A DNA stretch of 64,000 nt from Melampsora larici-populina 98AG31 (GCF_000204055.1 NW_006768779.1:1085283-1149282), one strand, 5' to 3'; counted from the first letter of the stretch, positions 11,040-23,132 are shown. The notes: a model not told the origin generated them from the sequence alone. Numbers and translations are program-made.

Positions 11040-14000
11040 TTACTTTCGTATTCCTGTCTCTCGCACTCCTGACCTCCCATCCGCCTCTTGTTCCGCGTGT
11101 CGATATTTCTTCAACTTGGAGATGTGAAAAACTGGGTGGGAGTTGTCATTGATCGATAGCTTCAACCTGAAGTTCCGTCCGTTGTTCAGACACTCTGTGA
11201 CTTGGTACGGGCCGTCGTAGCGCGGTCGTAGCTTGCTTGTTGGTTTGCCTCGACCCCCTACTACCTGTTGTCTATCCTTACTGTCCACTAGCACCCAGTC
11301 CCCTTTGACAAGTTGGTCGCCCGTCTTCCGTCAATTGTTGTAGTGGACTGCTTGGTCGATGCGACTGGTCCAGAGTTTGTCGCGGAACTCGGCCCAGGCC
11401 GATTGGCGTCGAGTGATCCACTCAGCGACTTCGGGTGTTGATGTGGGATCCAGAGTTGTCGGGAACAGGCGCGGTTTCTTGCCGTACACGAACTCGAATG
11501 GAGAAACCCCTGTGGCTACGTTAACTGCCGAATTGATGGCGTATTCCACCACTGGTAAGCTTTCGAACCATTTCCCATGCTTAGTTTCCACGAGTTGTCT
11601 TAGGATTTGTACGATTGTTTTGTTAGATTTCTCGCTTCGTCTGTTGCTCTGGGGGTGATAAGCAGTTGTCAGGTTTATCTTGATGTTCAATAGTCGGTGT
11701 AACTCTTGCCAAAACTTGGAGGTCCATAGTTTGTCTCGATCTCCTATCATACTTCTAGGTGAGCCAAAGATTGCTAACCAAGAGGCGAAGACTCGTTGCG
11801 CGGTTCTTTCGGCAGTGTCCGTTTGGCACGTAGGGATCGCTCGAATGAAGCCGGTTAGCCAACATGTGATTGATAGTAGCATATCGTAGCCTCGCACTTT
11901 TGGGAACGGGCCTACAAAGTCCAGCGAGATATCCTCCATCGGTTGACGAGGCAGCTCTGTTGACTGTAATCTCCCTGACGGTAGAGATGTACTCCCTTTC
12001 GTTCGCTGGCATCCGTCGCAACTGGCTATGAACCGCTTGACGTCTTTTGCCATATCAGGCCAAAAGAATTCGTTTCGTAGTTGTAGCAGTGTCTTTAGAG
12101 TACCTAGGTGGCCAAGGGCATGGTGTGTTTGTTCAATCATTTGATGTCGTAGATTGCTTACGTCGGGTATGACTAGTCGATTGTCCACAAACATCAGGCC
12201 TTCTTTGTTTTCGGTTCCTTGTCGAAGGGGTAGCGTCGTTGATAGCCGTGAACAGAAAGTGTCAATTGGGTAGCCGTTTTTAATCTCTGATATAAGGTTG
12301 TTACTCAGCTTGCTACGGATCTCACAGCTTGCTACCTCTTCCACGCGCGACAATGCATCCACAATCGTGTTGTCATCTCCTTTCAGGTATTTGAAGTTGA
12401 GGTCGAACTGCGATAACGTCTCGAGCCACCTGGCTTGTTGTCGGCTGATGTTGCGCTGGGTTAGGAGGTGAGTCAGGGAGTGGTGATCTGACATCACGTT
12501 GATCTTCAGTCCGAGTAACAGCATTTTCCATTTTTGTAGAGCATTGACTACTGCTAACAGCTCTTGTTCGTGGACGGGGTAATTTCGCTCAGCAGGTGTC
12601 ATAGTACGACTTTCATATGCAATTGGAGAAGACTTATCCCACTCTTTCCCTTGGAATAGCGCTGCTCCCAATCCATGACCACTGGCATCCGTGAAAAGCC
12701 AGATTGGTTCTTCCGACTCGTAGTCAAGCGTTCTCAGGACCGGCAGGGTTGTCATGATGCGCTTTATGTTCTCGAAAGCATTGTCCTCAGCTTTACCCCA
12801 TCTGAATGGCTCGTTCTTCCTCTTTGTACTTGTCAACGGTGAAAGTGTTCCTACATAATGTGATAACCCATCCACGAATTTCTTAAGGAATTGTACGGTA
12901 CCTAGAAATCGTAAAAGTTGTTTTTGAGATGATGGTGTTTTCCATTTTGAAATCTTCTCGACTTTTTCTTCATCCGGACAAACACCGTCTGCGCTAATCT
13001 CGTGACCCAAAAAATTGATTTTTCGTCAAAACAATTTGCTCTTCACCGGTGAGCAGTAGAGTTTTGCTGCTCTGAGCCGTTCGAGAACTCTACGTACGTG
13101 TTCCTCGTGTTCTTCTACCGAGTCTGAGAACACCACGACGTCGTCAATGTATACAACGCAGATGGTGCCTATCAATTCACCTAGTGCTTCCTCTACCCTC
13201 GCTTGGTGGGTTGCAGGTCCGTTGGTCAATCCCATGGCCATGACCATCCACTCGTACAATCCGAATGGCGTCTTGACCGCTGTCAAAGGGATGTCTTCCT
13301 CACGGAGCCGTGTCTGGAAAAAGGAGTTGGTTTGGTCAATGATCGAAAAGATCTTCCCTGTCCCTACCAATCGGACTGCTGCATCCACGTTCGGCAGTGG
13401 TGATCTGTCTTTTACGGTGTACTTGTTCAATTTCCGGTAATCACATACCCAACGAGGCATGGCCGCAGGATCCTTCTTCGGGATGATCATCGAAGGTGAG
13501 GCATATTGACTGGTTGATCGCCGAATTCTTCCCGCTGCCACGTGCTGATCGATCAACTTCTTCCATGCTCCTAAGTATTTCTCGGGGTAAGCATATTGTT
13601 TTTCGTTAATCACCACATTCGGGTCAGTCAAAACAATCTTATGACGTATTTTCGATGTTTCATTCTGCCCTTCAGGTGGAATGAAATCATCCTCCTCATC
13701 TGTCTCCACAGCTGGTAATTCTTCTGGGAACAGGTCAGCAAACTCCTTGAACACTTGTTCCTCTCGAGCGGACAACTCTCGACTCTCTTTCACTTTTGAT
13801 AAATTCTCCATCACACACGCGATCATTGCTTGACTCAGTTGACATTTGATATCTTTCATTTCAGCTTCTTCTCTCAATACAGTTCTGGTAGGTACATGTT
13901 TGACAGTGCGATCGTGGAGCGAGACGTCAAGATGAAACTTCTCCAAGAATGGAGTACCTAAAATCACATCGAACCTATCTCCGAGCGGTGCGAGCTTGAA

Positions 14001-16172
14001 GAAAGTTGATCCAAAACGTAGCGCGGGTTCATGAGCTGCCACGTTCGCAAAGCAGAACTCTTTGAAGAGAAAGGATTTACTATCACCACTATCGATCGCT
14101 AACCGTGCTTCAACGGGAGCCACCAGTGGGCGTCTTGGTATGTGCGCTTGTTTGCTCAGCCGATCCGACATTAAGTTCGTTTCTGCTGCACAATCAATCA
14201 GAGCACGACACATAACACCGTTGATTTTCAGTTTCAAGATGATCGATTTAGTCCGAGAGGAAGGTAGGTACGCGTACCTTGGGTCTTCCTTTTCCTCGGC
14301 TAAGTGTGCCACTAAGACTCGATCAGCTTCTTCATAGCGTGCGATGTCTTGAGCGAAGAGATCTGGGGATCCTTGAGTCTCGTTTTCTCGAATGCTTGCT
14401 ATTAAGTTTGATGATGTGGTTTGTCGACCCGCGGGTTTAATTGTCAAGACGCCAGGCGGACCCAGTTGTTTGTTTGGGACGTTCGCCGTTGGTCGGATCC
14501 AAGGGTTGATGTTGGTCTCTTGGCGTCGCGTTGGTCGGGGACCAGGGTTGAATGAGTCTGGTACACTCACAAATGGTCCTCTTGCTGGACCTCGGCATTG
14601 AGAGTTGCCGCACTGAGTTCGGCAGTATCCACATAAACCTTTCTGTCGCATGAATTCGTGATAGCGCCAAGCAGCTTCTGCTCGCTGGTCTGGGGTACGT
14701 GTGTCAGATCCTGAGTTGTTGAACGGTTGGGATGATCGTTGTGGTGGCTGTTGGTTCGTCATGCTGGCGTATGGTCGTGATTTGACGTGCGGGACTAAGT
14801 TACTAGCTTGGATCACATCCCAGACGTTACTCGCTGCTGAGATGAATGGTAACATTTTGAAATCCTCCACTTGAAGAAGGTTGCGATCTTTAATCCAGCG
14901 TTGAAAGACATCGGGGGTACCCCAAACAATATATTCCGCCAAGTTTCGGGGTGAGAGATTCGATTGCACCTGGACCATGTTGTACAAATCACGGGCTCGT
15001 CCTACATAGCTTTTGAAATCCTCGTTGACCCCCATTTTCAGTTGTCTGATCGCCTTTTCCGTGTCTTGTAACCATCCCGTCGGTAAGGTTTCCACAGCGA
15101 GCTCTTTCATGATTTCATCCCATGTCAAGTCTTTGAGGTCTGAAGCCGAGTTTACAAACCACGCTCCAGCTCGTGGCTCAACTAGGACCGAACCGAGAAT
15201 GATGCGACGTTCGTTGTCGTCCGTCACATTTTTGAGCGTGAAGTATTGCTCGATAAGGCGTCGCCAATTGAAAAGCGCAGCAGGATTCTCCGTCAGGCCG
15301 TTGAATTTCGGTACCTCTGATATCTTGATGGTGCTTGCTGACACCTTTTGAATTGGTCCATCATCGGCTTCGTCAACTAGGCTGCGGTGAGGCGATTGGA
15401 TTGAGACCCTCCTTACGCTTTCGCGTAAGTTTGCGGTAGCGTTCGGTGAAGACATGGCGGGATGTGCTTCGTCGCCTCGTTCCAGTGGAGCAGGTCGAGG
15501 TCTAGATGCGGAAACTGGTCCCGTGATTGGTCTGTGATCCTCCGCAGCGTCGTTAAACTGACTTGCCCTTGGGCCTAACGGGGTGGGGGTGTTAAGGTTA
15601 TCCTGATGAGATGCCAATAAGCCGAACGGGTTTTGTGAACCTCCACTGTTTCCGGTTCCTGGAGATTGGGATTTCACCAACTGCGAGATGGTTGCTTCGA
15701 GTGCGTCGAGACGTTGCCGGTCTGCCGTTGCTGCCGCAGCTTGAGATTGAAACGCTGCATTTTCTTCCTCGAGCTGTCTCATTCGCTCGTGGAGGGCCTC
15801 GATGATTTCGTCTTTAGAACGGCGCTCCTCAGGATCCTTACCTTTGACGGTATCGGCATCTGAGGATCCTCCGCGGGACGCTGGCATCGGCGTATAGATA
15901 AAGCTACCCGGGACTATTGGTGTAAGGGTCGTGAGAGATTCTCGGACAATCTGAACGTCGGGAGTGTTTGTTGGTTCCGCTAATGAATGCGATGACGAGG
16001 GCAGTATGGTCCGAATGGTTTTGTCAGGCGTGTAATCGTGGTCTGCTTGGGGTTTCCAGTTGTAACGAGGCGGTGCAGGGGCAGGAGGGGATTCGGCAGG
16101 TTCTGATGGTCGTTGTCGGCGTAAGAAGCTCTCGGGATTGGCAGAAAAGTTCGAAGGCAAATTAAAGGGCAT
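11040..16172 (-). pseudogene. gypsy-1 Gag-Pol polyprotein, one frame with two TGA stops
   Basis: A single 1711-codon frame starting 95 nt inside the 5' LTR. Order with rough residues: coiled-coil stretch (about 110-160); Retrotrans_gag core (about 280-420); a Cys4 knuckle C-x2-C-x3-C-x4-C (about 512-525) in place of the usual CCHC; aspartic protease with DCAAETN (about 657); RT with VVYIDDVVVFS (about 1007); RNase H with FTDASG (about 1157); integrase zinc-binding part (GHLG ... CDGCQRTKG, about 1350-1390) and DDE core (DFVGPFP, GDRDKLW, NRRSEKSNK). The frame is broken only by TGA at 13026-13028 (after RT) and at 11331-11333 (end of integrase). Both fit CGA in TCG context, and the related element 2 supports a basic residue at the second site. 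Gag and Pol are fused, with no frameshift signal needed. It is related to gypsy-2, on the opposite strand. Confidence 0.9.
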
Positions 16173-16267
16173 AGGGCCCTAAGTGTCGATTGGCGAGGAT
16201 GTCAAGGTGTCAAGAGTCGCAAGGATATTCAAGAAGAGAAAAAGGTAGGAGTAGTAGAATAAAAAAG

Positions 16268-16686
16268 TGTAAGACTCTCGTAGGAGAACCTTCACTAAGG
16301 TTTCAACTCAGTTCTCACGGTGGTATTCAACCACGGAAAGCTATTCTAGAACTCGGTTATATTACCATAAACTAGCTAGCTCCGGTCAGGGTTCGTGAGG
16401 AGCAAACAACAATCAGAACAACATCAAAATAAGAGAGAAAGATACAGTCGTTTTCAAAAAGCTTGTCACAAATTCACTGCCAAATGATCCCAAATCGCTC
16501 GAGTTTTGCGGGCAAATTTGGACAAGCTTTTTGCAAACGACTGTAAGTAGAAAGAACTGAAAAGGGATCTCGTACCTAGCTCCGGTCAGGGTTCGTGAGG
16601 AGAAAGGGAACCCGACGTGGAGCCAGATGATTCATCTAAACTATGTAGTGTGACCTATGTAAAGCCATGATGTAATAACCCTTACA
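16268..16686 (-). repeat. 5' LTR of gypsy-1 with MITE insertion
   Basis: 419 bp: the same 318 bp as the other LTR plus a 99-bp MITE and its TA duplication. This LTR should carry the element's promoter, and the insertion lies between its two internal direct repeats. Confidence 0.95.
16445..16543. mobile_element. 99-bp Tc1/mariner-type MITE inside an LTR
   Basis: Ends CAGTCGTTTTCAAAAAGC and GCTTTTTGCAAACGACTG are inverted repeats. TA flanks both sides. The empty site in the partner LTR (10440 region) shows a clean insertion with TA duplication. The left end is shared with the 617-bp element at 32137. Confidence 0.9.
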
Positions 16687-16691
16687 GAATG

Positions 16692-17850
16692 TACAGAAAT
16701 CACATTGTATGAAATGTGTTTGATATGTGATTTACAAGCATTCTAGAAATTACAGAATGCTTTCAAAATTTTCTCATCACATTTCAAGAATTCTATTAAA
16801 GTCCATTCTTCTACAACAAAATCATGTTTTGTGATTTCTTTTGATGCTTTTATTTCAAAGCTTCTTTTCTGGAATTGGACAAGTTCTTTTCTATTGTACA
16901 GATCTTGTTGAATTTGTGACTATCCCCATTCCAATGTACAGAATAGCATAAACCCTTTAAGAGCATCCAGTATTGTCAGTGTGGATGGCCTTGGTATGGT
17001 AGATTAACTGTACCAAGCTTTGAAATTCCTATTTGTTTCCAATGTACAGATTGGTACATACCTAGAATCAATCAAAAATCTGCAAAGGTCCAGCTAAACT
17101 TACTAGGTACCAAATTGGTACATATTGGCAAGTCTACTGAACTTTACCAAGCTGTACACCACCCCTGGCCCTACTTCCAAAAATCAAAGTTTGTTTAAAC
17201 TTTTGCTTTTTTGGTCTCAATACACAACCTAATTTTTTTATCTTGATTCTTGACATAAGTATTAAACATCTTCTTTTTTTGTGTAACTTTTACATCTTTA
17301 ATTTTATGCTGTTTATTGGTTTTATTTAGGTTTCTTGTTTTCAAATTAATTGTTTTCAAAATGCTTGTTCTCAAATCATTTTTTTAAAAATTATTTTCTT
17401 TCAATTTGATTGTTCTTTAAATGATTGTTATTTGAATTGATTGTTTTGAAAATCATAGGTTTCAAACTAGTGTTTGGTCTCAAACTTCAACCTATTTTGA
17501 GCAACGACAAAAAGTCTTTGCTGCTTTTAAATTGGAAGTTTCTTTTACAGAAAGAATGATATTGGGACAGATTCTTTTCTGTACACCTCCCCACCCCTAG
17601 GATTCGTAATCATCGGGTTTGCAACAGGCCCCACCGCTGCAGAACTTGAATGATTACGTAAACCACTTGGAGGGGACTGTACAGTATCTTGAAACAATAG
17701 TGGATTTCCATGTTCCTTTACTTATTGTGAAATCTGTATTGTGAAACTTTTACTGAAATTCTGCTGTAATGATTGTGGATCCTCTTAATGATCTTCTGAA
17801 CTCCACTTGACTCAAGCAAAACTCAAAATGCATTGATCTGAAGATAGAGG
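16692..17850. other. Non-coding, AT-rich
   Basis: The first 230 bp resemble the internal DNA of the TAA MITEs (GAATGT, AGAAATCACA, AGCATTCT motifs). The rest has T-rich, TTGTTTTCAAA-type low complexity. No gene is seen. Confidence 0.5.
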
Positions 17851-17853
17851 TAA

Positions 17854-18059
17854 CACTGCTGGCAAAGATGCCTTGGATTGTAAAATCCAAGGTATCCTTG
17901 GGTATACATTCCCACAGACTGCACGTCTGAGGAATTAATGCAAGGCTTTATTTGCCCTTGAAGATTGCCTCAGATCATTTACTTGGACATTGCATCCAAG
18001 GCTATTGCCATCCGAGGATACCTTGGATTTTCCAATCCAAGGCATCTTTGTTGGCAGTG
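17854..18059. mobile_element. CACTG-ended MITE, copy 1 (206 bp)
   Basis: Starts CACTGCTGGCAAAGATGCC and ends with the near-complement GGCATCTTTGTTGGCAGTG. TAA is duplicated (17851-17853 and 18060-18062). The inside is made of inverted CCTTGGATT/AATCCAAGG motifs. A 3-bp duplication and CACTG ends suggest a CACTA-type origin. Copies 2 and 3 are at 29210 and 50315. Confidence 0.8.
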
Positions 18060-18062
18060 TAA

Positions 18063-18986
18063 TGATGAAGTGTTCATTGAGCTGTCAAAAGGAAATCAAT
18101 CAAAATCAAAACCAGCCTCTGAAAAGCCAATCAAAGTTAAAGATAAGAACACAGATCAAGCCATCAAATTCAAAAAATAATAAGATAGATGGAAAAAGAG
18201 AATGCTCCAAGTGCTTTATAATCCACTCATCAAGAGACTCTGCATCTTATTGATAAGTTCAAGCATTGAAAATATTTTTGAAAGAGAGAATGATGGTGGT
18301 CTGGTCTCAAGACAGATGTATAGAAGGAGGATTTAATGAGCAGCTGCAGACAATAAAAAGAGAGTCTGTCAAGATTGAAGAACCATATATTAAACTTGTA
18401 ATAAAATTCTTTACATTCATCATTTGCCTTCCTACACTTTTGAGTCTTCCCTTCCTTTGATCTCTAGTCTCTGTTTCCCTTGATTTTGCTCTGGATTTCC
18501 AAGTGATGCAAGACTGACAGGTTTCAGGCTCCCTAAACTACATCAAATCAGTGTGGATTTAGGGTTTCATAGGTCTTGAGCCAAAAAAGATTCCAAGTGG
18601 TGCAGAACTTACAGGTTTCAGGATGCTCAAAATTACACCCAATGTGTGTGGATTCAGTGATTGACAGGATTCAAGCCCCAATAAACCATTCTCCATGTCA
18701 TCAAATCACATTTTTCTTCATACTCACACTTGCTGTAATTATTTGTTTTATACACTCATTTGTCTTGCTTTTATTGCTTTTATAAATAGTTTAAATTGAC
18801 TTATAAGGCTTTCAACAAGATTGTGGACTCTTCTGTTGCTCCTGGGGTCAACAATGCAAGTGGCAAGGTTCACACTGGTAGTAGTAAGGACGGGTGTGAT
18901 CATTGGATCAAAGTAGTAAGTGCGCTGTGTCATCCATCCCAGTCATATTTTATCAATGCTGATATCTGCTTCATAGGTTGGGAATC
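18063..18986. other. Non-coding with a tandem duplication of about 90 bp
   Basis: Two diverged direct copies lie at about 18498-18585 and 18588-18675. Both contain TTCCAAGTG, ACAGGTTTCAGG and TGTGGATT. No protein was recognised. Confidence 0.45.
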
Positions 18987-19195
18987 ATGTGGTGGGTGCG
19001 GGTTTTGAATTTGGGGCATTCCCGGGCGCGGATTTTGACCGCTCCAAAGGCACACCTATAGTGGAGGCGCAGAGGTGTGCCTCTGAGGTGTCAAAATCTC
19101 CCCAAAGATAAAAAAAAGGTAAAAAATTGCTCAACAACAACAGAAATCATATCTTTTGTATTTCATAACAGTAATTCTGCACATATCATGAACAG

Positions 19196-20040
19196 TCATT
19201 GAAGTAAATCATCAAAAAAATCTTCCTCATCCCAGTGTCCATTCTCAGATCCCTCATCTAAAACAATAGTGACAGGTTGTTCTGCTTCAACTCTAATATT
19301 GAATAATGTTAAATCAAAGAGGGTGTCTATAAAACCACTCTTAGTAGTATCCTCTATTCCTTCTCCCTGATCCACCTCATCTTTGCCATGAATTCTATTT
19401 TCAAACTCTTGAACTTGGTCAAGATTTTCAAATTGAGGATCTAAACCTTGTGTTTCATCAGTAGCAGCAGTTTGATTGGTATTATTGGTCGGTCTGGGCT
19501 CACAATTCGGTTGCTTGGATTCAATATCCATCTCAATTTGAGACATCATCTTCAATCTCGAGACATTCATACAAGGTCACAACTTTGTCTGTTGAGAACC
19601 CATCCGTGAAAAGAGGCTTTCAACACCCGCAGCGTGGGGTACAATTTCTAAGAGCTTGATGGCAAACAATTTGAGCTCTTGAGTCTGTGGATTAGCTGGT
19701 AATTTTAAACAATAACTTGTCACAGAAGAATCTAAACATCAATCAAGATCAATTAGTTTATTATGTGATGTTTAGAAATGAGAGATCACAACTCACTATT
19801 TGCAGGTATACAAAATGGACCATATGAGTTGTAGTTTTGTAGAATTGATTACATGGTCAGCTATTCTACATGGCTTTCCATCCATTGTAGCTTTACAGTG
19901 CTGAAATTGAGCGCGGCAGCGGTTTGTTGAACTGTTGGTGTTGGAAGACATCAAAAAGCCCGTCCATTGCTTGCCAAAACCAGTGGTGGGTTGGATCCAA
20001 TCAGCTGACCTTGACACAGAGGATTTGACTTTGGGCATGA
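19196..20040 (-). pseudogene. hAT-3 relic, internally deleted transposase
   Basis: Two hAT pieces lie next to each other on the minus strand. About 19796-20038 encodes an N-terminal zinc-finger-like stretch (WTGFLMSS, RAQFQHC, DGKPCRIADHV). About 19196-19690 encodes the C-terminal dimerisation part (GVESLFSRMGS, then VSRLKMMSQI). The whole catalytic core is missing between them, so this is a deletion derivative. A TGA at 19577-19579 interrupts the C-terminal part where CGA would fit. GC-rich, GGTGGGTGCG-like motifs near 18990 and 20230 (complement) may be its ends, but no clean target duplication was found. Confidence 0.65.
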
Positions 20041-20625
20041 TGCAGAAGCATATGTGGTGTTACTGTAGTTTTGGGACTTTTTTAAAGGATTTTGACAGGG
20101 GAAATCTGGAAACTGACGGTAAAACTTTCCACCTGTGGCACCCATCTTATGCAACAGCTGAGAGGAATTTACCTGCCCTAACTTGGGCATGCCTACCCCA
20201 AATTCGGGCTTAAAGGGCCTCTTTTGTGCTGCGCCCACCATGTGAGTCAGGAAGAATGAAACAAAACCAATCCAAACCAATGGTTTTCCAGCATATGAAG
20301 CTGTATCACAAATCATGGCCAAGAAGCACTGACCAGCCAATGGTAAAGAAGGTCCAGGAACTCAAATAAAAGCAAACATGGATATCTTGCCCTCAAGCAA
20401 TGATTCATAGAAGGTAAGTCCTGTCATCTCATCTGAATACCATCTACTTTAATTTGAATCAACTGATTTATTATAACTGTGTTTTATCCCATCAGAAGCA
20501 GATCCAAATAGAGATCAATCTCAATCTCACATTTCCTGTTCAGCAAAGGATTTGGACCCCAATGAGATTCAGGTCATAGGCCCCCTTCTTCACACAATAA
20601 CAACAGCACTGTAAGAATTTGTTTC
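20041..20625. other. Non-coding, probable right arm of hAT-3 and flank
   Basis: Contains AATTTGGGG and GCCCACC motifs mirrored near 18990-19030. Nothing else is recognised. Confidence 0.4.
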
Positions 20626-20705
20626 TTCTTTTCTTTTCTTTTCTTTCAATCCTTTTCAATCCTTTTCAATCCTTTTCAATCCTTTTCAATCCTGTTCAAT
20701 ATTTT
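20626..20705. repeat. Pyrimidine microsatellite
   Basis: TTTTC repeats pass into about six copies of a 10-bp unit TTCAATCCTT. Confidence 0.9.
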
Positions 20706-21538
20706 TGATCATTTGATTCTTCTTTCCTTTTTATTCTTTTCAAATTCATCATATAACCCTTCTATTCACCTTACCAAGATCACAAGCACTAGATAAGAAG
20801 ACAAAATTGACAACTCAGAGAAGAAATGTGTACACAGCAAAAGGAGATCAACCAATTCAGGACTCTCAACTTTGACTGCAAAGCAATCACACACTGGAGG
20901 AACAAAATTAGGAGCTGAATCAATTGATCAAGTGCTTGAGAGAGTCTAACTCGAATCTGTTGGAATAAATCCATATTACATGTCTTGTTGTATTTCTTTT
21001 TTTATTTTATCATTTAATTACATTAACACTAATCCTACATGTAAACTGTTACTCACAACATTTTGTTTCAAAACTTAAAGCTAACCATGAATTGTTTTGC
21101 ACAATAGAGTACTTCATACCTCATAGTTCTGATAACTTTCTTTTTCTTTTCTTCATCACTTTAGAAAGTTTTCATCACCAACAACCTCATTATCACCAAA
21201 CACTCTCTCCGGACTTATAGTTCCTCTCTCCTGTTTACTGATAAGACTGTTGTTGCTTCTGATCAGGAATCAAAGATTCCTTTAGGATCTAAGTGACACT
21301 CCTCCAACCCTGAAGGAGTGTCTGCTCCAGGCTGACATATTGGCTTTCTCCCAAATCTTACTGGCTCTGTTTACAAAGCGTGATTTCAACAGTGGCTTCC
21401 ACTCTCCTTTGACCATTAACCCAAAACAGATGCCACCTGGATCCCTTTTTGGGGAGATGGGCTGTGATTGGGTCCTGAGAAGATCTGATAAAACTGGCTC
21501 AGAGGAGCGTTGACATGGGCAATGCCGAGTGAAAATGA

Positions 21539-21982
21539 ACCTGGGGTAATCAGGTACGAAGTAAGTACGGCAGCAGGCCTTCACAACGCTTCGAGAGCTA
21601 AGATGATACGAACCTGGGGTAATCAGGTACGAAGTAAGTACGGCAGCAGGCCTTCACAACGCTTCGAGAGCTAAGATGATACAAACCTGTGCACGAGCAA
21701 CAGGTATTTGAAGATGGATCAAGTCAGGAAATAGTGAGTAAAACAAAACTAAGATTCTTTTTCGATCATTCAAACTATTTCATACCTGGGGTAATCAGGT
21801 ACGAAGTAAGTACGGCAGCAGGCCTTCACAACGCTTCGAGAGCTAAGATGATACAAACCTAACACAACACTACAGTTAGTAAAGAACAGATAAAAGTTGA
21901 AAAAGAGAAACACAAACCTGTGCACAAGCAACAGGTATTTGAAGATGGATCAAGTCAGGAAAAAGTGAGTAAAACAAAACTA
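21539..21982. repeat. Compound repeat array with ACCTG...CAGGT hairpins
   Basis: Unit A, about 72 bp, starts ACCTGGGGTAATCAGGT and occurs at about 21540, 21612 and 21785. Unit B, about 69 bp, starts ACCTGTGCACGAGCAACAGG and occurs at about 21685 and 21915. Both unit types begin with an ACCTG/CAGGT inverted repeat. The copies are almost identical within each type. An AGATTCTTTTTCGAT motif follows one B unit and recurs near 22050. It could be the tail of an LTR or another element. The host is unknown. Confidence 0.75.
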
Positions 21983-22343
21983 CTATAGAAAGGTAAAAAG
22001 TATGTTAGATAATAGTTGAGTGAGATGTAATTAGAGAAACACTTACAGATTCTTTTTCGATGAAGAAAAAGAATCTGAGTGTGACAAAGGAGTTACTATT
22101 TATGTGAAATAAAACAACGGAAAAGCGGACAGCGAACACACAACATATTCAAATAAAATCAAATGAAATACTCAAGTCTCACAAGACTTATTCCCGAAAC
22201 AGTTACTAATAAAACCCCTTTCGTAAACTTCTAACCTGATTCGTAAATGTCTTCATAAATCAATTCTTTATTGTTTCTGTTCTTGACGTTGATGAACTCT
22301 CAAGCACAAAATTGTCTGAAACCGGAAATCCTTGACACTTATA
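21983..22343. other. Non-coding flank of the array
   Basis: AT-rich, with a hairpin GATTCTTTTTCGATGAAGAA at about 22051-22070. No gene is seen. Confidence 0.4.
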
Positions 22344-22496
22344 TCATAATATCATAACAGGTCCAAGACATCTAGCTGTTGCTGTAAGTGGAGTATTTGA
22401 ACTTTGCTGGGTCTGGCTGTCTTTGACTCCCTCAGGTGGATCTTTATGAATTTTGTTCCACATCTTTGGCCAAACTCCACATGGTGTCACAAGATT

Positions 22497-22621
22497 ACTC
22501 TGTTGTTGAATGAGGTTTGAAGAAGCTTTCCCAAGTGTGCCATGAACCAGAAAGCTACCAGACCTACTATTCCAATCAATTGGTCTGTTGTTTTCCCCCA
22601 CATGAATGCAAGGTACCATTG
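22497..22621 (-). pseudogene. 3' piece of an unrecognised reading frame cut by gypsy-2
   Basis: With gypsy-2 and one CATTG copy removed, a minus-strand frame from about 29135 down to 28963 continues directly into 22621-22497 and ends in TGA. The 3' piece is about 42 codons and includes a hydrophobic stretch (LIGIVGLVAFWFMAHLG). The family was not recognised. Frame continuity over the empty site is the main evidence that this was coding. Confidence 0.45.
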
Positions 22622-23001
22622 TGTAATGATGTACACATCATTACTTAGTAGTACAGATACCTAGACTTAAGGCTTAACCGTTTTCATACTTCATTCTGTT
22701 TCCTTGCATGCAATCCTGGCTCCTTAGGGAATTCGAGCTGATCTCGTACTCATTATCTTTGGAGCTAGGTGAGCACTTACTATATATACTTTCTTTCTAT
22801 TTTCATTTCATCATCATTGTATTTCTCATTCCCTTAGGGAATTCGAGCTGATCTCGTACTCATTATCTTTGGAGCTAGAAATATAAGTTATACGTTGGTT
22901 CTAGAAACTCCAAAGTCCACTACGTGGCATTTGATCCTCAGTTCCCTCCAAGAAAGGCCCTTCAAGAGATTCCTTTGAGTGAGGACTATTAGTCCTTTAC
23001 A
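22622..23001 (+). repeat. 5' LTR of gypsy-2
   Basis: 380 bp with a 47-bp direct repeat inside (22722-22768 and 22832-22878), each copy ending TTGGAGCTAG. Confidence 0.95.
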
Positions 23002-23132
23002 CTTTTTTTTTCTCGAACCTTCACTTCAGAAGAACGATTGTTCTTATTCCTTCAGAAGAACTTAGTTCTTACAACGACCCCGGATTTTCTGAATTTGGCT
23101 CAAACGTTTTCTCGTTCTCGATTATACCAATC

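Larger units (their letters stand above)
10266..16686 (-). mobile_element. Ty3/gypsy LTR retrotransposon 1
   Basis: A full-length element with LTRs at 10266-10583 and 16268-16686 and a perfect 5-bp target duplication GAATG (10261-10265 and 16687-16691). Each LTR starts TG and ends CA. A polypurine tract (AGAAGGGGAGGGA on the minus strand, 10584-10596) abuts the 3' LTR. The two LTRs are identical over all 318 shared bases; the only difference is a 99-bp MITE in the right (5') LTR. Domain order is gag, protease, RT, RNase H, integrase. No standard primer-binding site starting TGG was recognised; the DNA after the 5' LTR reads CTTTTTTATTC. Confidence 0.95.
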
